A DNA stretch of 64,000 nucleotides from Lonicera japonica (Eukaryota > Streptophyta > Magnoliopsida > Dipsacales > Caprifoliaceae): assembly GCA_021464415.1 (NCBI GenBank), contig CM038463.1, positions 3,596,001 through 3,660,000 of the forward strand. The letters are read 5' to 3'. A program made the translations under genes and the position numbers. Below are positions 53,649-64,000 of the stretch, piece after piece; the first letter of the stretch is position 1, and each line of letters begins with the position of its first letter. Below the pieces are notes generated by a model. It did no database searches. It saw nothing but the letters and a program-made list of their open reading frames with translations, and was not told where the DNA came from.

Positions 53649-54989
53649 TTAAAATGCGATGACATCGTAGAGGCAAATACCGTAAGCAAGAAACCGTTCA
53701 CATCGATCAATAATAGCATGTAATCGATTCCGCCGGTTGCACATACCAACCCAAAGTTTCAAACAAGTGATAGATAGAGTTCCTATTGGAAGATTTTCAG
53801 AGGGGTTGGGAAAATCACCCCAAATAATGCAGAGCTTTCCCTTGCTAAGGTAAACCATATGCGCGTTTCCGTATGTTTCAGAATATGTGGGCAACTCGTT
53901 GTCCAAACCATGTATTGGCTCAAAAGATGGTTCGGGGGAGGATATATCAAGGGCAAAAAGTTTCCGATCGATGTATTTGTAGATAAGATGGCCCACAGCA
54001 ACAGAAGTTGAATCTGGATCTGAATTCCAGTCGGGAGAGGTACTAACAGGGAGAGGGACAGTAGCTGAGAAACTGTTTTCCCAAAGCGCATTGGTAAGAT
54101 TAAAAGTGTGACCTTCATGGTAAGTAAAAGCAACAAGTTGACTATTACTGTTATTATTTTCACTGTGAACCAATGCATAGTCCTGAACCAAACCAAAATC
54201 TCCGTGAAAAGGATGGGAGCATTGGTTCCACGTCCTTGAGGAGGGATCGAAGACCAAGCCCACATAATTATAAGGGCCGGATAAACGCTTATTATGCATG
54301 ACCCCAAAAGCATAGACGTTCCCATCTAAGGGGGAAGCTACACCCATACAAATGTCAAGTTGTGAGGGCATTGAGGGGAGTTCTTCCCAAACAGGAAGAG
54401 GATTAGTAGATGCAAAATCACAAACAAAGGCTTTTGAAGAGAAACTCCTTTCGCCGTTGATAACAACCTGACCACCAAAAGCATAAACAAGCTTCTGATT
54501 CTCAGAGGGGGAGTGTGGGATTGCACGAAAGCTACGAGGGGTGGTGGGGGGCATGTCAGAAATTGGGGTTAGAAGTATACGCTGCTGTTGGCGGTGGTTC
54601 TTCTTCTTCTTATTTGCCTTATTGCCTTTGGAGTTGAGGTTGCAACTGTTAGATGATGATTTGGGTTTGGCAACGATGGGAGTGGTGGTGGTGTTTGATG
54701 GGTCGAGTTTAATCCAACTGAAGGCATCGATGTCAGTTCTAACGCACAAATAGAGATTAATATGCCTGTTAGGGTTTTCAGGGGGTGTGATTATAGTGAT
54801 GCTAGTGGTGGTGGTAGTGCTTTTGGTGACTGTGTCGATTAAAGGTTTAAATAAACGAAACTTACTCTTCTTCCTCTCCTCTTTCTCGGTTGAGCATCGT
54901 ACAAGACCCCAAGCCTGCTCGCGCTCAGCCTCAGACTCATCACTTCTTTCCCTCTTCTTCTCCGATTCCATCTCCCCCTCCCTCTGCAC
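53649..54989 (-). CDS. Kelch/galactose-oxidase-type beta-propeller protein B
   Basis: A 446-codon uninterrupted frame, paralogous to 23979-25451 along its length. Likely start Met1 (54989) or Met7 (54971, MESEKKRE, matching the paralogue). The N-terminal tail is charged and carries GLVRCSTEKEE once, where paralogue A has two GLVRCS words. Then RHINLYLCVRTDIDAFSWIK, LVYAFGG, KAFVCDFASTNPLPVWEELP, GNVYAFGV, YVGLVFDPSSRTWNQCSHPF and GHLIYKYIDRKLFALD follow, and the conserved end VGMCNRRNRLHAIIDRC plus a hydrophobic tail. Kelch blades are visible but degenerate. No F-box, signal peptide or membrane segment is seen. Function is unknown; protein-protein contact is the usual role. The gene is absent between the matching parts of duplication copy A. 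Confidence 0.8.
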   Translation of the reverse strand: MQREGEMESEKKRERSDESEAEREQAWGLVRCSTEKEERKKSKFRLFKPLIDTVTKSTTTTTSITIITPPENPNRHINLYLCVRTDIDAFSWIKLDPSNTTTTPIVAKPKSSSNSCNLNSKGNKANKKKKNHRQQQRILLTPISDMPPTTPRSFRAIPHSPSENQKLVYAFGGQVVINGERSFSSKAFVCDFASTNPLPVWEELPSMPSQLDICMGVASPLDGNVYAFGVMHNKRLSGPYNYVGLVFDPSSRTWNQCSHPFHGDFGLVQDYALVHSENNNSNSQLVAFTYHEGHTFNLTNALWENSFSATVPLPVSTSPDWNSDPDSTSVAVGHLIYKYIDRKLFALDISSPEPSFEPIHGLDNELPTYSETYGNAHMVYLSKGKLCIIWGDFPNPSENLPIGTLSITCLKLWVGMCNRRNRLHAIIDRCERFLAYGICLYDVIAF

Positions 54990-55569
54990 TTTTTGCGTTG
55001 GTTTGGTTTTTACAAATATTGAAGCTTTTTACATTGGCCTTGTCCACTCTGTATAATGTTTGATTTACGGTTTGTTTGGACGGAACGAATGGGAAGTAAA
55101 AGAGGAAGAGGGGTTGTATTTTTTTTATTTGAATAAAATATTTAAAGATAATATAATGAAAATGGAAGGAGCGGGATAGAGTGACATTTTTGTTTATTCT
55201 TTTACTTTTTTTTCTTTTAATATTGGGAGGATAGGGAAGGAAAGAAAATATTTTTAATAAATAATTTGTTCTTTTAATAAATTATAATCTTTCCTTCATT
55301 TCTTTCTTTTTATCCAAATAGAATTATTTTTATTCCTTTCATTTTCTTCCGTAACTATCTAAATGATAATAAAATTGAACTCATTACATTCTTTTTCTTT
55401 CTTTCATGATTATTCATTTCTTTTTAGCTCCCTCATTTCAATCAAAACGGACTGTTATCTTTATTAGTTCGGTGTTACTACTGTCCAATCAATTATGATG
55501 TAGTTATTATTTTATTTTCCCTTTTAATAATATTTGATTTTCTATGACCATTCGATTCTTAAACATTAA
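54990..55569. other. 5' flank of kelch gene B
   Basis: A weak TATA-like stretch lies on the minus strand near 55051-55056. The rest is AT-rich and pyrimidine-rich sequence without a gene. Confidence 0.35.
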
Positions 55570-56297
55570 GCGTGCATTTGATTACAAGTATATAATTTGT
55601 ATAGAAATAAAATAAATTTTAAGCAATTTAAGCAATTGAATTGCCTAAAACTAAGTTGCATGAAAAATAATAATTAAATGTGTTTGATTGCCTTAATTTT
55701 CTACTCAAAAAATATTATACTTTTTCATCTTTTAGCGTGTGATAGCAATTATTTTTTATAAAAGTTGTATCTTTTTTCAACTTTTATTGTTTAGTAACTA
55801 TTATTTTGCATGTAGCTTGTACATTTTTTTACATGGAATTTGAGATATGTTAAAAATAAAATAAAATACATGAAAATAAAGTAATTTTTTGATATTCTAA
55901 ATTAATCATAAATTTGAGAGCATAACAACTATAATAATAAGAATATAATATATAACAGTGATAAATAAATATGTCCTCTAAGTTAAACAACATAAAATTA
56001 ATTTTCAAAGATACATGAAAAAATATTTATGGGTAAGTATGCATTTTTCTAGTTTATTATCAAATATATTATACCAAAAAAATTGGAGAGTAAAGGGATT
56101 TTCTAACTTACCTAGAAAACAAAACCTCATCCCATTTAAGAAAATATTTTCTAGCTTTTAGAGGAAAATAATGCCACATCACCACAAAGTTGGAATTTGA
56201 TCACCTAAAAAATAAATCCAATCAAACACACCAAAAGTGGGAACTTTGGTAGAAAACTCTCATTTTCTAGAAAAAATAATAGCTATCAAACACACCA
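55570..56297. mobile_element. Harbinger-type MITE, copy 3 (diverged, 728 bp)
   Basis: TAA occurs on both sides (55567-55569 and 56298-56300). The ends are GCGTGCATTTGATT and ATCAAACACACCA. The interior shares 'aattaaatgtgtttgattgc' and 'cttaattttctac' with the other two copies but is longer and more diverged. Confidence 0.75.
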
Positions 56298-56300
56298 TAA

Positions 56301-56671
56301 GTAAAAACATATTATTCGATCTTTGATGACCGAATATAAACTAATTACTCTGTGTTCACGGATCGAGTAAGTCATTATTATATTTATACTTGGTCCTAAA
56401 AAATTTAATTACAAACCCTTGTTCAATACTCAATGACCCAATACAAAATGAGAGTAAAATCAATGACCCTCAATAATATTTGATTTTACTCCCAACAAAT
56501 ATTAGAAACTTCAAAAAATAATTGTAGATTTAAAATTATGTTATACATGTCACTTGCTTAAGTATTAAATTAGTTATCATAGATACACCAAGCCTTAATC
56601 CGGTGGAACAATAGAACAATCCCTAGCTGGAGGGGTATGGGCCTGGGTTTAGAGGGATCCGGCGCAAAAAA
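56301..56671. other. Intergenic, no gene seen
   Basis: 56328-56375 carries a loose copy of the 39165-39296 repeat unit. Confidence 0.35.
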
Positions 56672-56799
56672 TGTCTATAGCCTAGCCCTTACTCAGCCTC
56701 AACCTCAGCCCATCCCTTTGGCCCAATCTAAGCGTTTTCCATGTCCAGCCAATTTCAAATTGATCACACCTTAATCAAATCATATAATCACATAACTAA

Positions 56800-57331
56800 G
56801 GGTGCATTTGATTGGAAGTATGGAATTTGCATGGAAAGAAAATAAGTTCCAGGTAATTGAATTGCCTAGAATTGAGTTGCAAGGAAAATGTCAATTAAAT
56901 GTGTTTGATTGCCTTAATTTTCTACCCGAAAAATATTGGTTGTATTATGGCATTTTTAATGTAGAAAAAATTATTGGTATTTTTTTTACATAATTCTATA
57001 ATCATGATGGATATTGTTTAATTGATCTTGATTAGTAGATTTTAAATATTAAATTTTTATTAAATTTTGAATTTTGTATTTTAAGTTATAGCATTTTTAA
57101 TGTAGAAAATGGATAAAATTTTGTCTCGAAAAATGTGCAATTGCCTGAAAAATAAAAACAATCCCCCCCCTAAGAAAACATTTTCCTTCTTTTGGTGAAA
57201 AATGTAGCAGTGATTGCAAAAAGATGGAATTTGACTACCTAAAAAATATTGGCAATCAAACACACCAAAAGTGTCAACTTGGGTGGAAAATCTCTATTTT
57301 CCAAGAAAAATTATGCCAATCAAACACACCC
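56800..57331. mobile_element. Harbinger-type MITE, copy 2 (532 bp)
   Basis: TAA occurs on both sides (56797-56799 and 57332-57334). The ends are GGGTGCATTTGATTG and CAATCAAACACACCC. Near-full-length similarity to 3991-4510, including a C-run (57163-57169 against 4359-4370). The aligned copy A site (near 41470) lacks it. Confidence 0.92.
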
Positions 57332-57391
57332 TAATATCTATAATATAAAGCAAGGTCATTGATGCGACCACTGTCCTACCTGAAAAGTAAG

Positions 57392-58055
57392 GTTTTTTTT
57401 TTTCACTCATCCAGCATCTTTTTACTTTTTTTGTTCGTTCTTTTCAAACATCAATTATTATCTCTATTTAAATATTTAGGATTTGGGAAATGAAAACGTA
57501 TTTAATTAAAAAAAATTAATTCAAAACTTTGAAAAAATAACATATTAATGTCCACTAATAGTAAACCTTATTCATTAGCGTGGAACAACAAAATAATGTA
57601 TGTTATACTAACAATCACCTCTCAACATAATTCACAATAATTAATTTAAAATTAACACAATCAATAAATCATATTCATATTACAATGTCGACGCCAAGAG
57701 GTTTGGCTATGAGTCAAGTGAAGTAAATCTTTTTTTTTCACTCATCCAACATCTTTTTACTTCTTTTTTTTTGTTTAATTTTTTCACTCATCCAACTTTT
57801 TCTTACTTACTTTTTTCATTTCAAAAAAAAAATGAATCAAAACGTATTTAATTAAAAAAAATTGAAAATTTTTAATTCAAAACTTTGAAAAAATAACATA
57901 TTAATGTCCACCAATAGTAAACCTTATTCATTAGCTTGGAACAACAAATAATATATATTACATTCACAATCAGCTCTCAACAAAATTCACAATAATTAAT
58001 TTAAAATTAACACAAATCAATAAATCATATTCATATTACAATGTCGACGCCCTGA
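57392..58055 (+). repeat. Internal direct repeat of the Helitron (~330 bp, two copies)
   Basis: 'tttcactcatccarcatctt', 'aaaataacatattaatgtcc' and 'cattcatattacaatgtcgacgcc' recur in order at 57403-57690 and 57735-58050. Confidence 0.8.
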
Positions 58056-58311
58056 GATTTGGCTATGGGTCAAGTGAATAATACAAAGTAAATTAGATTT
58101 ATTATGGGTTAAGTGTCTTTAGAACATTATACTTTACACTAAATTTCATTTTGATCATTACCCATAATCATCGCATTTTTTGTGTTTCACTTTAATCATA
58201 GCAATTCACGCTGTTAACAATTTGTTGATGGAATTCTACGTGACTCTTCCAACTAATATTCCCCATTTATATTTTTCACGTAAGCTTCTGTCTCAACACT
58301 CCAACTCAACA

Positions 58312-58445
58312 ATTAACTAATATGTTAAGGCAAATTCTATTTTCTGAAAGAGATTATACATGCAATGTAGTGAACTTTTAACTAATACATTAAGGCAAAT
58401 TCTATTTTCTAAAAGAGATTATACATGCAATATAGTGAACTTTTG
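58312..58445 (+). repeat. ~64-bp tandem duplication in the Helitron
   Basis: 'aaggcaaattctattttct' and 'agagattatacatgcaat' are repeated twice in a row with three or four differences. Confidence 0.85.
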
Positions 58446-61104
58446 TGTTGTGATTCAACACGAATAGGTCACAGTTTGCTACTCATTTTTTTTTACTACA
58501 ATCAGACTTTATCAGTATATATATATATATTTCTTTTTATGGTAGATTCAAATATTTATTTGTCAAACCAAGTGCAAACAACATAGTTATCTGGTAAATA
58601 GAATCAATAAGTATATCATTTCCCTAAAGTATATTAAAGAAAAAAAAATCATCTCAAATTCAAAATTCAATTTTCTATTTGGTCGTATATTTATGATCAC
58701 AAAAGTTAAATATTGGCTCTTAACTTGGATTATACAATACACTTACTGGGTGATCATTTTGTTGAGTCGCTATATAACAGAGTAATATTGATACTGGGTG
58801 ATCTTTTATAAGTAATTTCATGTTTGCTATTGTTGAATGGACCACTAATATTTTGGTTTTTTAGTTCCTAAAATTTTGAATGTCTTTTTTTGGCATTTAA
58901 ATGTTTAGTAGTTGATAAATCGTCACTTTGCATTACAAAAAATCAAACTTAAATATTGCTTTTCACATAATGTTAAAATGAAATTAATTATTAGTGTTAC
59001 AATACAGTGCTTAATGACAGCGCATTAATCGATCACCCCACTTTTTACGTTTGACATTTTTTTTGAAGAAATATTATACATTTTTTTAATTACACACAAT
59101 ATCTTTTATCATCTATTTTTTTCTTTCTTTTAATAATGCCAGATGGCATGAGCTATCTTATAATGTTAAATGAAAATCAATTATCATTGTTAATTGCTGC
59201 AATAGAGTACTTAATGATGGCACATCTATCGATCATCGTTTTTTTTACGTTATACATTGTTTCGCTCTCTAGAATATGGTAAACTAAGGTATGCCTGTGC
59301 CGACTTGGTTATAGATATAGAAATGGACTGGTCTCATGTCAGTTCTTAATAAATACGGGTTATTTTTGCCTTTACCCGAACACGACCCAATAAAATATGT
59401 TGTGATTTTTTTCAAATTTGTATATGATGTATTTTTTTCAAATTTGTATATGATTTGATTTGTTATTTGGTAAGACACAACCCAATAGTTCCCGTTAAGT
59501 AGACAAAAACAAATATGTAAAAACTTTAACTTGCTTTATGTCATGTTATTGTTTAACGTGTAATTACGAAAATTCTAATTAATTACATCACAAAACAAAA
59601 AGTGGAGCCTTAAATCGACAAATTCTCATAAATAGTTTAGTAAACTTTAAATTTTTAAAATAACATTGTAAGAATTAATGTTGATGTACATTTATTTTAG
59701 AAACATTATTTGTGATGATTTCTTATTTTCAACAATTTCTTATCTTCTGTAATAGTAATGAGGGTAAGTGAAAAATTATGTATGATAATTTCAAATGCAC
59801 AGTTGATTAACATCAATACGTCAAATACGGTATAAAATAAAACATAAGTAGACAAACTAAATATTATAAAACAAGTTAAATAAAACTAAAAAGTACAAAA
59901 AAAATATTATTTTTTCGTGCCATCGGCACGGGTATACCCTAGTATATATATCTCTCAAAAGAATCTCACTTAGGGATGTTCACAACTATACGTATTAAAA
60001 TTGCATGTTTAATTGTAAAGAAAAACATAAATTAGTAGCAATTAAACATGTTACTTCCTAATATTAGTGAGTACCTATAAATTAGTTTGCCCCTCTCAAA
60101 TAATTTATTTAATTTATAATATATAATAATATTATAAATATGAACAAATAAATGTATAATTTCGGAAAGTATGTAGGAAAAATCGGAATGGAATTATTTG
60201 GAGAATTTGGATCCAGTTTTTTGAAAATTCAAATATAATCTCCAATTCCGTTCCATATATTTTTAGAAAATTCGAAAACCGAAAAATTTAGAAATCAGAA
60301 ATGTCATAACACGTTTCAATTTTGGAAACAAATGGATTGGATTTTGGAATTTTAGAACTTTTGAACGCTCATAATCTCACCATTATCTGCAATGTCTCGA
60401 TATTTTATATGTCATCTGTCCCTATCTATCCTCATTTTTCTCTCCCCTCAAATTCATATACTCTCTATCTCTCTCCACAATTTAAAAAGAAAATTGTATG
60501 TTTAATGTGAAAAATCATTTTTTTTAATATCGCTTAAACTCACTCACAAAATCATTCTTCTTACCCCTAAAAAAGTCGACACCCAAAAACAAACAAACCA
60601 AATAAAATCGCGTATAATATTTCTTCTGACTTCGATTTCTACCCAATCTAAAAAATCGTCCCCTATTCTGTTTGGGTGATCTTATTTGCTTCTATAAATT
60701 ATCTTTCTCACCTTAATTTACTTTACAAAAAATTAATGAAACATTAAACCAAATTTATTTATTTTTACAAAAACCTAGTTTCCTTCAAGTTTTCCCTTTG
60801 TTTGTCCTTTGAATTGATTTTTCTTATTCTTTAAATTTGGTCTTGGGTTTTTCCAACAAGGGTAGATATGTCGCACATAAATATATAGTACAACGATCGC
60901 TACTATTCCTCCATCACTAACAACAAGGAAAGTCTTTGTTTCATAACTGATGACGAGGATTCAAGGATGGATCTAGCTAGGGGGAGAAGCAAGCCCAAAA
61001 AAATTGATAAAATCTATTGTATTATTATTTAGCTATAATCATTCCAAAGTTACAGAGATTTGCCCCCAAAAAATTTAATTTGTGCACGATAAGTGCTTAA
61101 AATC

Positions 61105-61457
61105 GTGTTTAACATAAGATAAGGGAATGAGATATGATAATTTTATCATATTTTATATTTGATGCCTGTCAGGATTAAATACCAGTTAAATTATTTATTT
61201 ACTTCTTATCTTATTGAAAAAGTGATTAAACTATCCTACCTAGGAGGTGAGACTATTTTTAATCCAACTTAAGAGGTGAGACTATTTGATCCGATTTAGA
61301 AAAAAAAAAAGAGAAAAGAAAATCTTTAGATTACGTAAATCTGAATAACGAAAAAACTAATTATATATTACCTTTATTTATGTTATTAAACCATAAGTTT
61401 ATTTCTATAATATAAAATGTTTAAATAATTAGACTAGCTTCTTCCTAATATAATATA
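61105..61457 (+). repeat. Repeat shared with 29605-29790 and 38545-38712
   Basis: 61105-61290 matches 29605-29790 and 61320-61457 matches 38545-38712. The two partner segments lie on either side of copia 2, so this stretch approximates the state before that region was disrupted. Confidence 0.6.
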
Positions 61458-61620
61458 GGGTTAATTGCACTTTACCCTTTTTAACTATTGGGGTACAAGC
61501 ACTTTGGCACATGAACTAACAAAATTAGCAATTAATGCCACCAACTATTTAGTTTGTTGCAATTTACCCATTTTAATTTATGGGGTTAAAATTTTAAACG
61601 GTTTATAGCTCAAATATAAT
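61458..61620 (+). mobile_element. Left terminus of a second Mutator-like element
   Basis: It begins GGGTTAATTGCACTTTACCC, nearly the same as the end at 36939, and shares the following 'cttaactat.rgggt' and 'aacaraattakcaa' words. The related site at 38700-38712 runs on without it ('ctaatataatataaccat'), giving its empty site. I do not find the right end in the window. Confidence 0.6.
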
Positions 61621-62554
61621 TTTTTTTAAAATGAGGATAATAAATGTAATTGTTAATTTCTTATCACCATTTTTAGTTACATCTCCGGCTCCAACTCAGG
61701 CCATAACCATTTTCGAACACCTCCATAACCACCATCTCCACCGCTTTCTTTCTCTAAACTCTCTACGTTTCTTTCTTATCCCTACCACCATTTCCACACA
61801 TTTTTCTTATATCTCCTCTCATCAGCCCTTATCTCCCCATTTCTTCCACCATCCTCAACGCATTACACAAAAACAAAATTGGTAATACCTTGGTGCTTTG
61901 GTTTCAAAGGATGATTTGAGAATTTTCGAGGCTTGATACGGGTTTTTTTGTTCTTTTGAGTCGGCTTTGTTCTTCAAATCTAAATCGGTAATACCTTTAT
62001 AATTCTTTCTTTATATTATTGATTAATTTGATTTAATAAATCAGTTGGTACTCAACATTGATTTGAGAAGCTTTGATGTTATCATATTTTTGGTTGGAAA
62101 ATGTTTTTAATTTGAAGAATATTTTGTTAAAATATTTTTAGTGTTTAAGTATAAAGAACTTTTTGGACCTGTTAAGATTTTTCCTTATTCATTTAAGACA
62201 ACTTAGATATCGATTGTGTGATTGGAGGACTGGGTGAAAAACTTTTTGTGCTTGGTCTTTACTGGTAACTGGTGGTTTACGTAGGACTTTTGTAAGCGTA
62301 TTTTGTTTATGTTTCCTTCTTGTACTCTTTAAATCATATAGTGGATTTAGGTTAGGAGCCTCCGCGAATTTTTTCTATCCCCTGGTTGGATAGGTTTTTA
62401 CCACATAAATATTTGTGTTCTTGTGTGATTGCTTATGTTAGTGTTGATTCTATTTAAAGGCTTAAGCACACTAAAATAGTAACATCAATTTTTCATAGCA
62501 ATTAAAGTCAGAAAGTTTTTCTCACAATAAAAATGTCTTTGAAAGTTTTATTAA
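61621..62554. other. Interior of the second Mutator-like element or intergenic
   Basis: A plus-strand reading 61631-61885 is pyrimidine-rich (His/Pro/Ser/Leu) and is most likely untranslated leader-like sequence. 'aaattggtaatacctt' and 'aaatcggtaatacctt' at 61877 and 61982 are a short repeat. No domain is recognised; a captured host gene 5' region is possible. Confidence 0.3.
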
Positions 62555-63150
62555 TGAGTAAACTACCCTAATGGCCTACATTGTCACTTTGGCCACTAAA
62601 CTAAAAAACGAGCCACTTTGGCCCTTCCGTCCATATTTTCCGTTAAGTTTGAAGGAAATATGAGGCATTTTTGTCATTCCAATTATTATTTTTAAAAAAA
62701 TAAAGTTAATTAGATTTTTTTATTAGAAATTTTATTAAAAAGCAAAATAAAAAAAGAAAAAAAGAAAGAAACGGATATTAATATATATATATATATATAT
62801 ATATGCGGCCATCTTCTCTCTCTACCTCCATTTCCGGCCACCTCCTTACCTCTAACCACAAACCCAACCATTCAACACCGCCACCTCCCTAACTATTTCT
62901 TCAGCTGCCAATCAAAGCAAGAATGAATAAGAATGTAATCAAATTAAACACGTTTTATTTCCAACTGTCGATCGACAACCGGGTCCACTGCAATCAACAA
63001 TCCAAAACAAAAACCCATAATTAACCAAACATGAGGATGGGAGAAGAGAAACAGTAGCAGCAAGCAAAAATTACATTTGGCTTCAAAAATTCTAGCACTA
63101 CAATCCAAATCTTGACCAAATTCACAAGAATCTACAACCCAACCATTACT
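62555..63150. other. Possible further transposon terminus and intergenic DNA
   Basis: 'gagtaaactaccctaatggcc' followed by 'actttggccactaaact' resembles Mutator-type plant termini in style. No inverted partner is found in the window. A TA tract lies at 62780-62803. No gene is seen. Confidence 0.3.
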
Positions 63151-63154
63151 AATG

Positions 63155-63375
63155 GCCACCACCGCCACCACCACCACCATCATCATCATTTCCGACCTAG
63201 CCACCACCTCTGACTACCACCATCATCACCACCATCTCTGACCCAGCCACCACCTCCGACCACCACCATCATTACCACCATCTCTGACCCAGCCACCACC
63301 TCCGACCACCATCATCATTACCACCATCTCTGACCCAACCACCACCTCCGACCACCATCATCATCACCATCTCTT
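63155..63375. repeat. CACCAT-rich minisatellite (~52-bp unit, four copies)
   Basis: 'caccatctctgacccagcca' followed by 'ccacctccgaccaccaccat' recurs about every 50 to 55 bases, with CAT and CAC triplets varying. It can be read as low-complexity peptide in either strand but shows no gene signals. Confidence 0.85.
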
Positions 63376-64000
63376 TCCAAATCCTCCAATTTTCTCTCTC
63401 ATCACATACATACACACACACACATATATACTAAAATTTCTAATCTATATATTTATAGCAAAATGCTCAAAATCCACAAACTCTAAAAAATCAAGTAGCT
63501 AAATAGCAAACCCCACAAATATTATAGAGTAGGGGTGTCCATTCAATTCGATCTGGTCATTTTAAATCATCCACATCCGATTCGATCCGATCCAATCCAA
63601 CAATATATATATAATATTATATTCACTTACAAACAACGTGTGATTAACACTAGTGGTCATTTTTAATACTATGCAAGAGTTTGAAAATGAAAACTTCAGT
63701 TTGTCGAATCAATGAACACTATTAATTTCACAGATCTTTTAGAATTGATTCAGCCTTTTACAAATTGTAAATAATCCTAAAGACGCATTGCCCTGATTTG
63801 ATGAATTTGTTGAAATGTTCGAGAAGTGGAATTCCTGAAATTTTTTAAGAAAATCAACCAACTCAGTGCATACAAAAATATTATTCCTTGTTTTTTTTTG
63901 CAGATAACTTTTTCATATAAACCCTATTTTTCAATACCCCGTTTTAGGATCCATAAAAAGCATGGTCTATTTCTAGTCCATAAAATTGATTGTTGTAATC
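63376..64000. other. Intergenic; possible hAT-type terminus at 63531
   Basis: 'gtaggggtgtccattcaatt' followed by 'ccgattcgatccgatcc' words looks like the start of a hAT-type element with subterminal repeats. Its other end would lie beyond the window. Nothing else is recognised. Confidence 0.35.

Larger units (their letters stand above)
57337..59942 (+). mobile_element. Non-autonomous Helitron (2606 bp)
   Basis: It starts TCTATAATATAAAGC after A and ends with hairpin CGTGCCATCGGCACG, eight bases, then CTAG (59939-59942) before T. These are the Helitron 5' TC, 3' hairpin and CTRR, inserted between A and T. It carries internal direct repeats and no Rep/helicase. It inserted 5 bases from the end of MITE copy 2. 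Confidence 0.88.
56672..61085 (+). repeat. Segmental duplication, copy B, right part (with nested MITE and Helitron)
   Basis: 56672-56796 matches 41370-41470. After the MITE and Helitron, 59943-61085 matches 41480-42534 plus 46011-46085. The match runs straight across the LINE site of copy A. Confidence 0.8.

Noticed and set aside
61631..61885. 84-residue plus-strand reading after the second Mutator-like terminus
   Set aside because: The composition (His, Pro, Ser, Leu from a CT-rich strand) looks like an untranslated leader; no domain or paralogue is visible.
62944..63207. 87-residue minus-strand reading with Met/Val runs
   Set aside because: Its N-terminal half is the CACCAT minisatellite read backwards; no independent support.
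1..64000. Species assignment
   Set aside because: Transposon types and gene style fit a eudicot, but nothing in the window identifies the family or species without a database search.

Overview
This is nuclear DNA from a flowering plant, most likely a eudicot. It is AT-rich and dominated by nested LTR retrotransposons, an L1-type LINE, hAT, Harbinger and Mutator elements and Helitrons, with sparse genes that carry GT-AG (and one GC-AG) introns. I cannot name the species. Two uninterrupted host-type genes are present: a pair of kelch/beta-propeller paralogues on the minus strand (23979-25451 and 53649-54989). A third gene, encoding a tandem RRM RNA-binding protein, starts near 9500 on the plus strand. 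It can be followed through six exons to 17482, where it stops at a large inverted duplication.

Layout. 1-7842: a decayed Ty1/copia element on the minus strand, broken by a Harbinger-type MITE (3991-4510). 7888-8785: a dispersed repeat that carries an old endogenous pararetrovirus fragment. 9500-17482: the RRM gene, whose introns hold a 937-bp hAT element with an exact 8-bp target duplication and a fold-back element. 16539-18993: a near-perfect inverted repeat of about 1.1 kb per arm, each arm holding RRM exon 6. 19005-21922: a wrecked Ty3/gypsy element. 23979-25451: kelch gene A, with Helitron-like DNA (25585-28908) just upstream. 29971-38284: a second copia element (5-bp target duplication CTACT) that was entered by a 3.56-kb gypsy solo LTR, underwent a 542-bp tandem triplication, and was entered in its 3' LTR by a 1.29-kb Mutator-like element carrying a GRF zinc-finger sequence.

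38285-61457 is best read as an old, patchy direct duplication. Copy A (about 39640-42534 plus 46011-46085) was later split by an ORF1-only LINE (42544-46010). Copy B (about 49270-51310 plus 56672-61085) contains kelch gene B and was split by a MITE (56800-57331) and a 2.6-kb Helitron (57337-59942). Each copy shows the empty site of the insertions in the other, which makes the element boundaries unusually secure. The last 2.5 kb holds the end of another Mutator-like element, a second terminus-like sequence, a minisatellite and the start of a further element.

No rRNA, tRNA gene, CRISPR array or prokaryotic-type operon was found. Exon boundaries, element ends and homology blocks were worked out by eye, with no alignment or database search.
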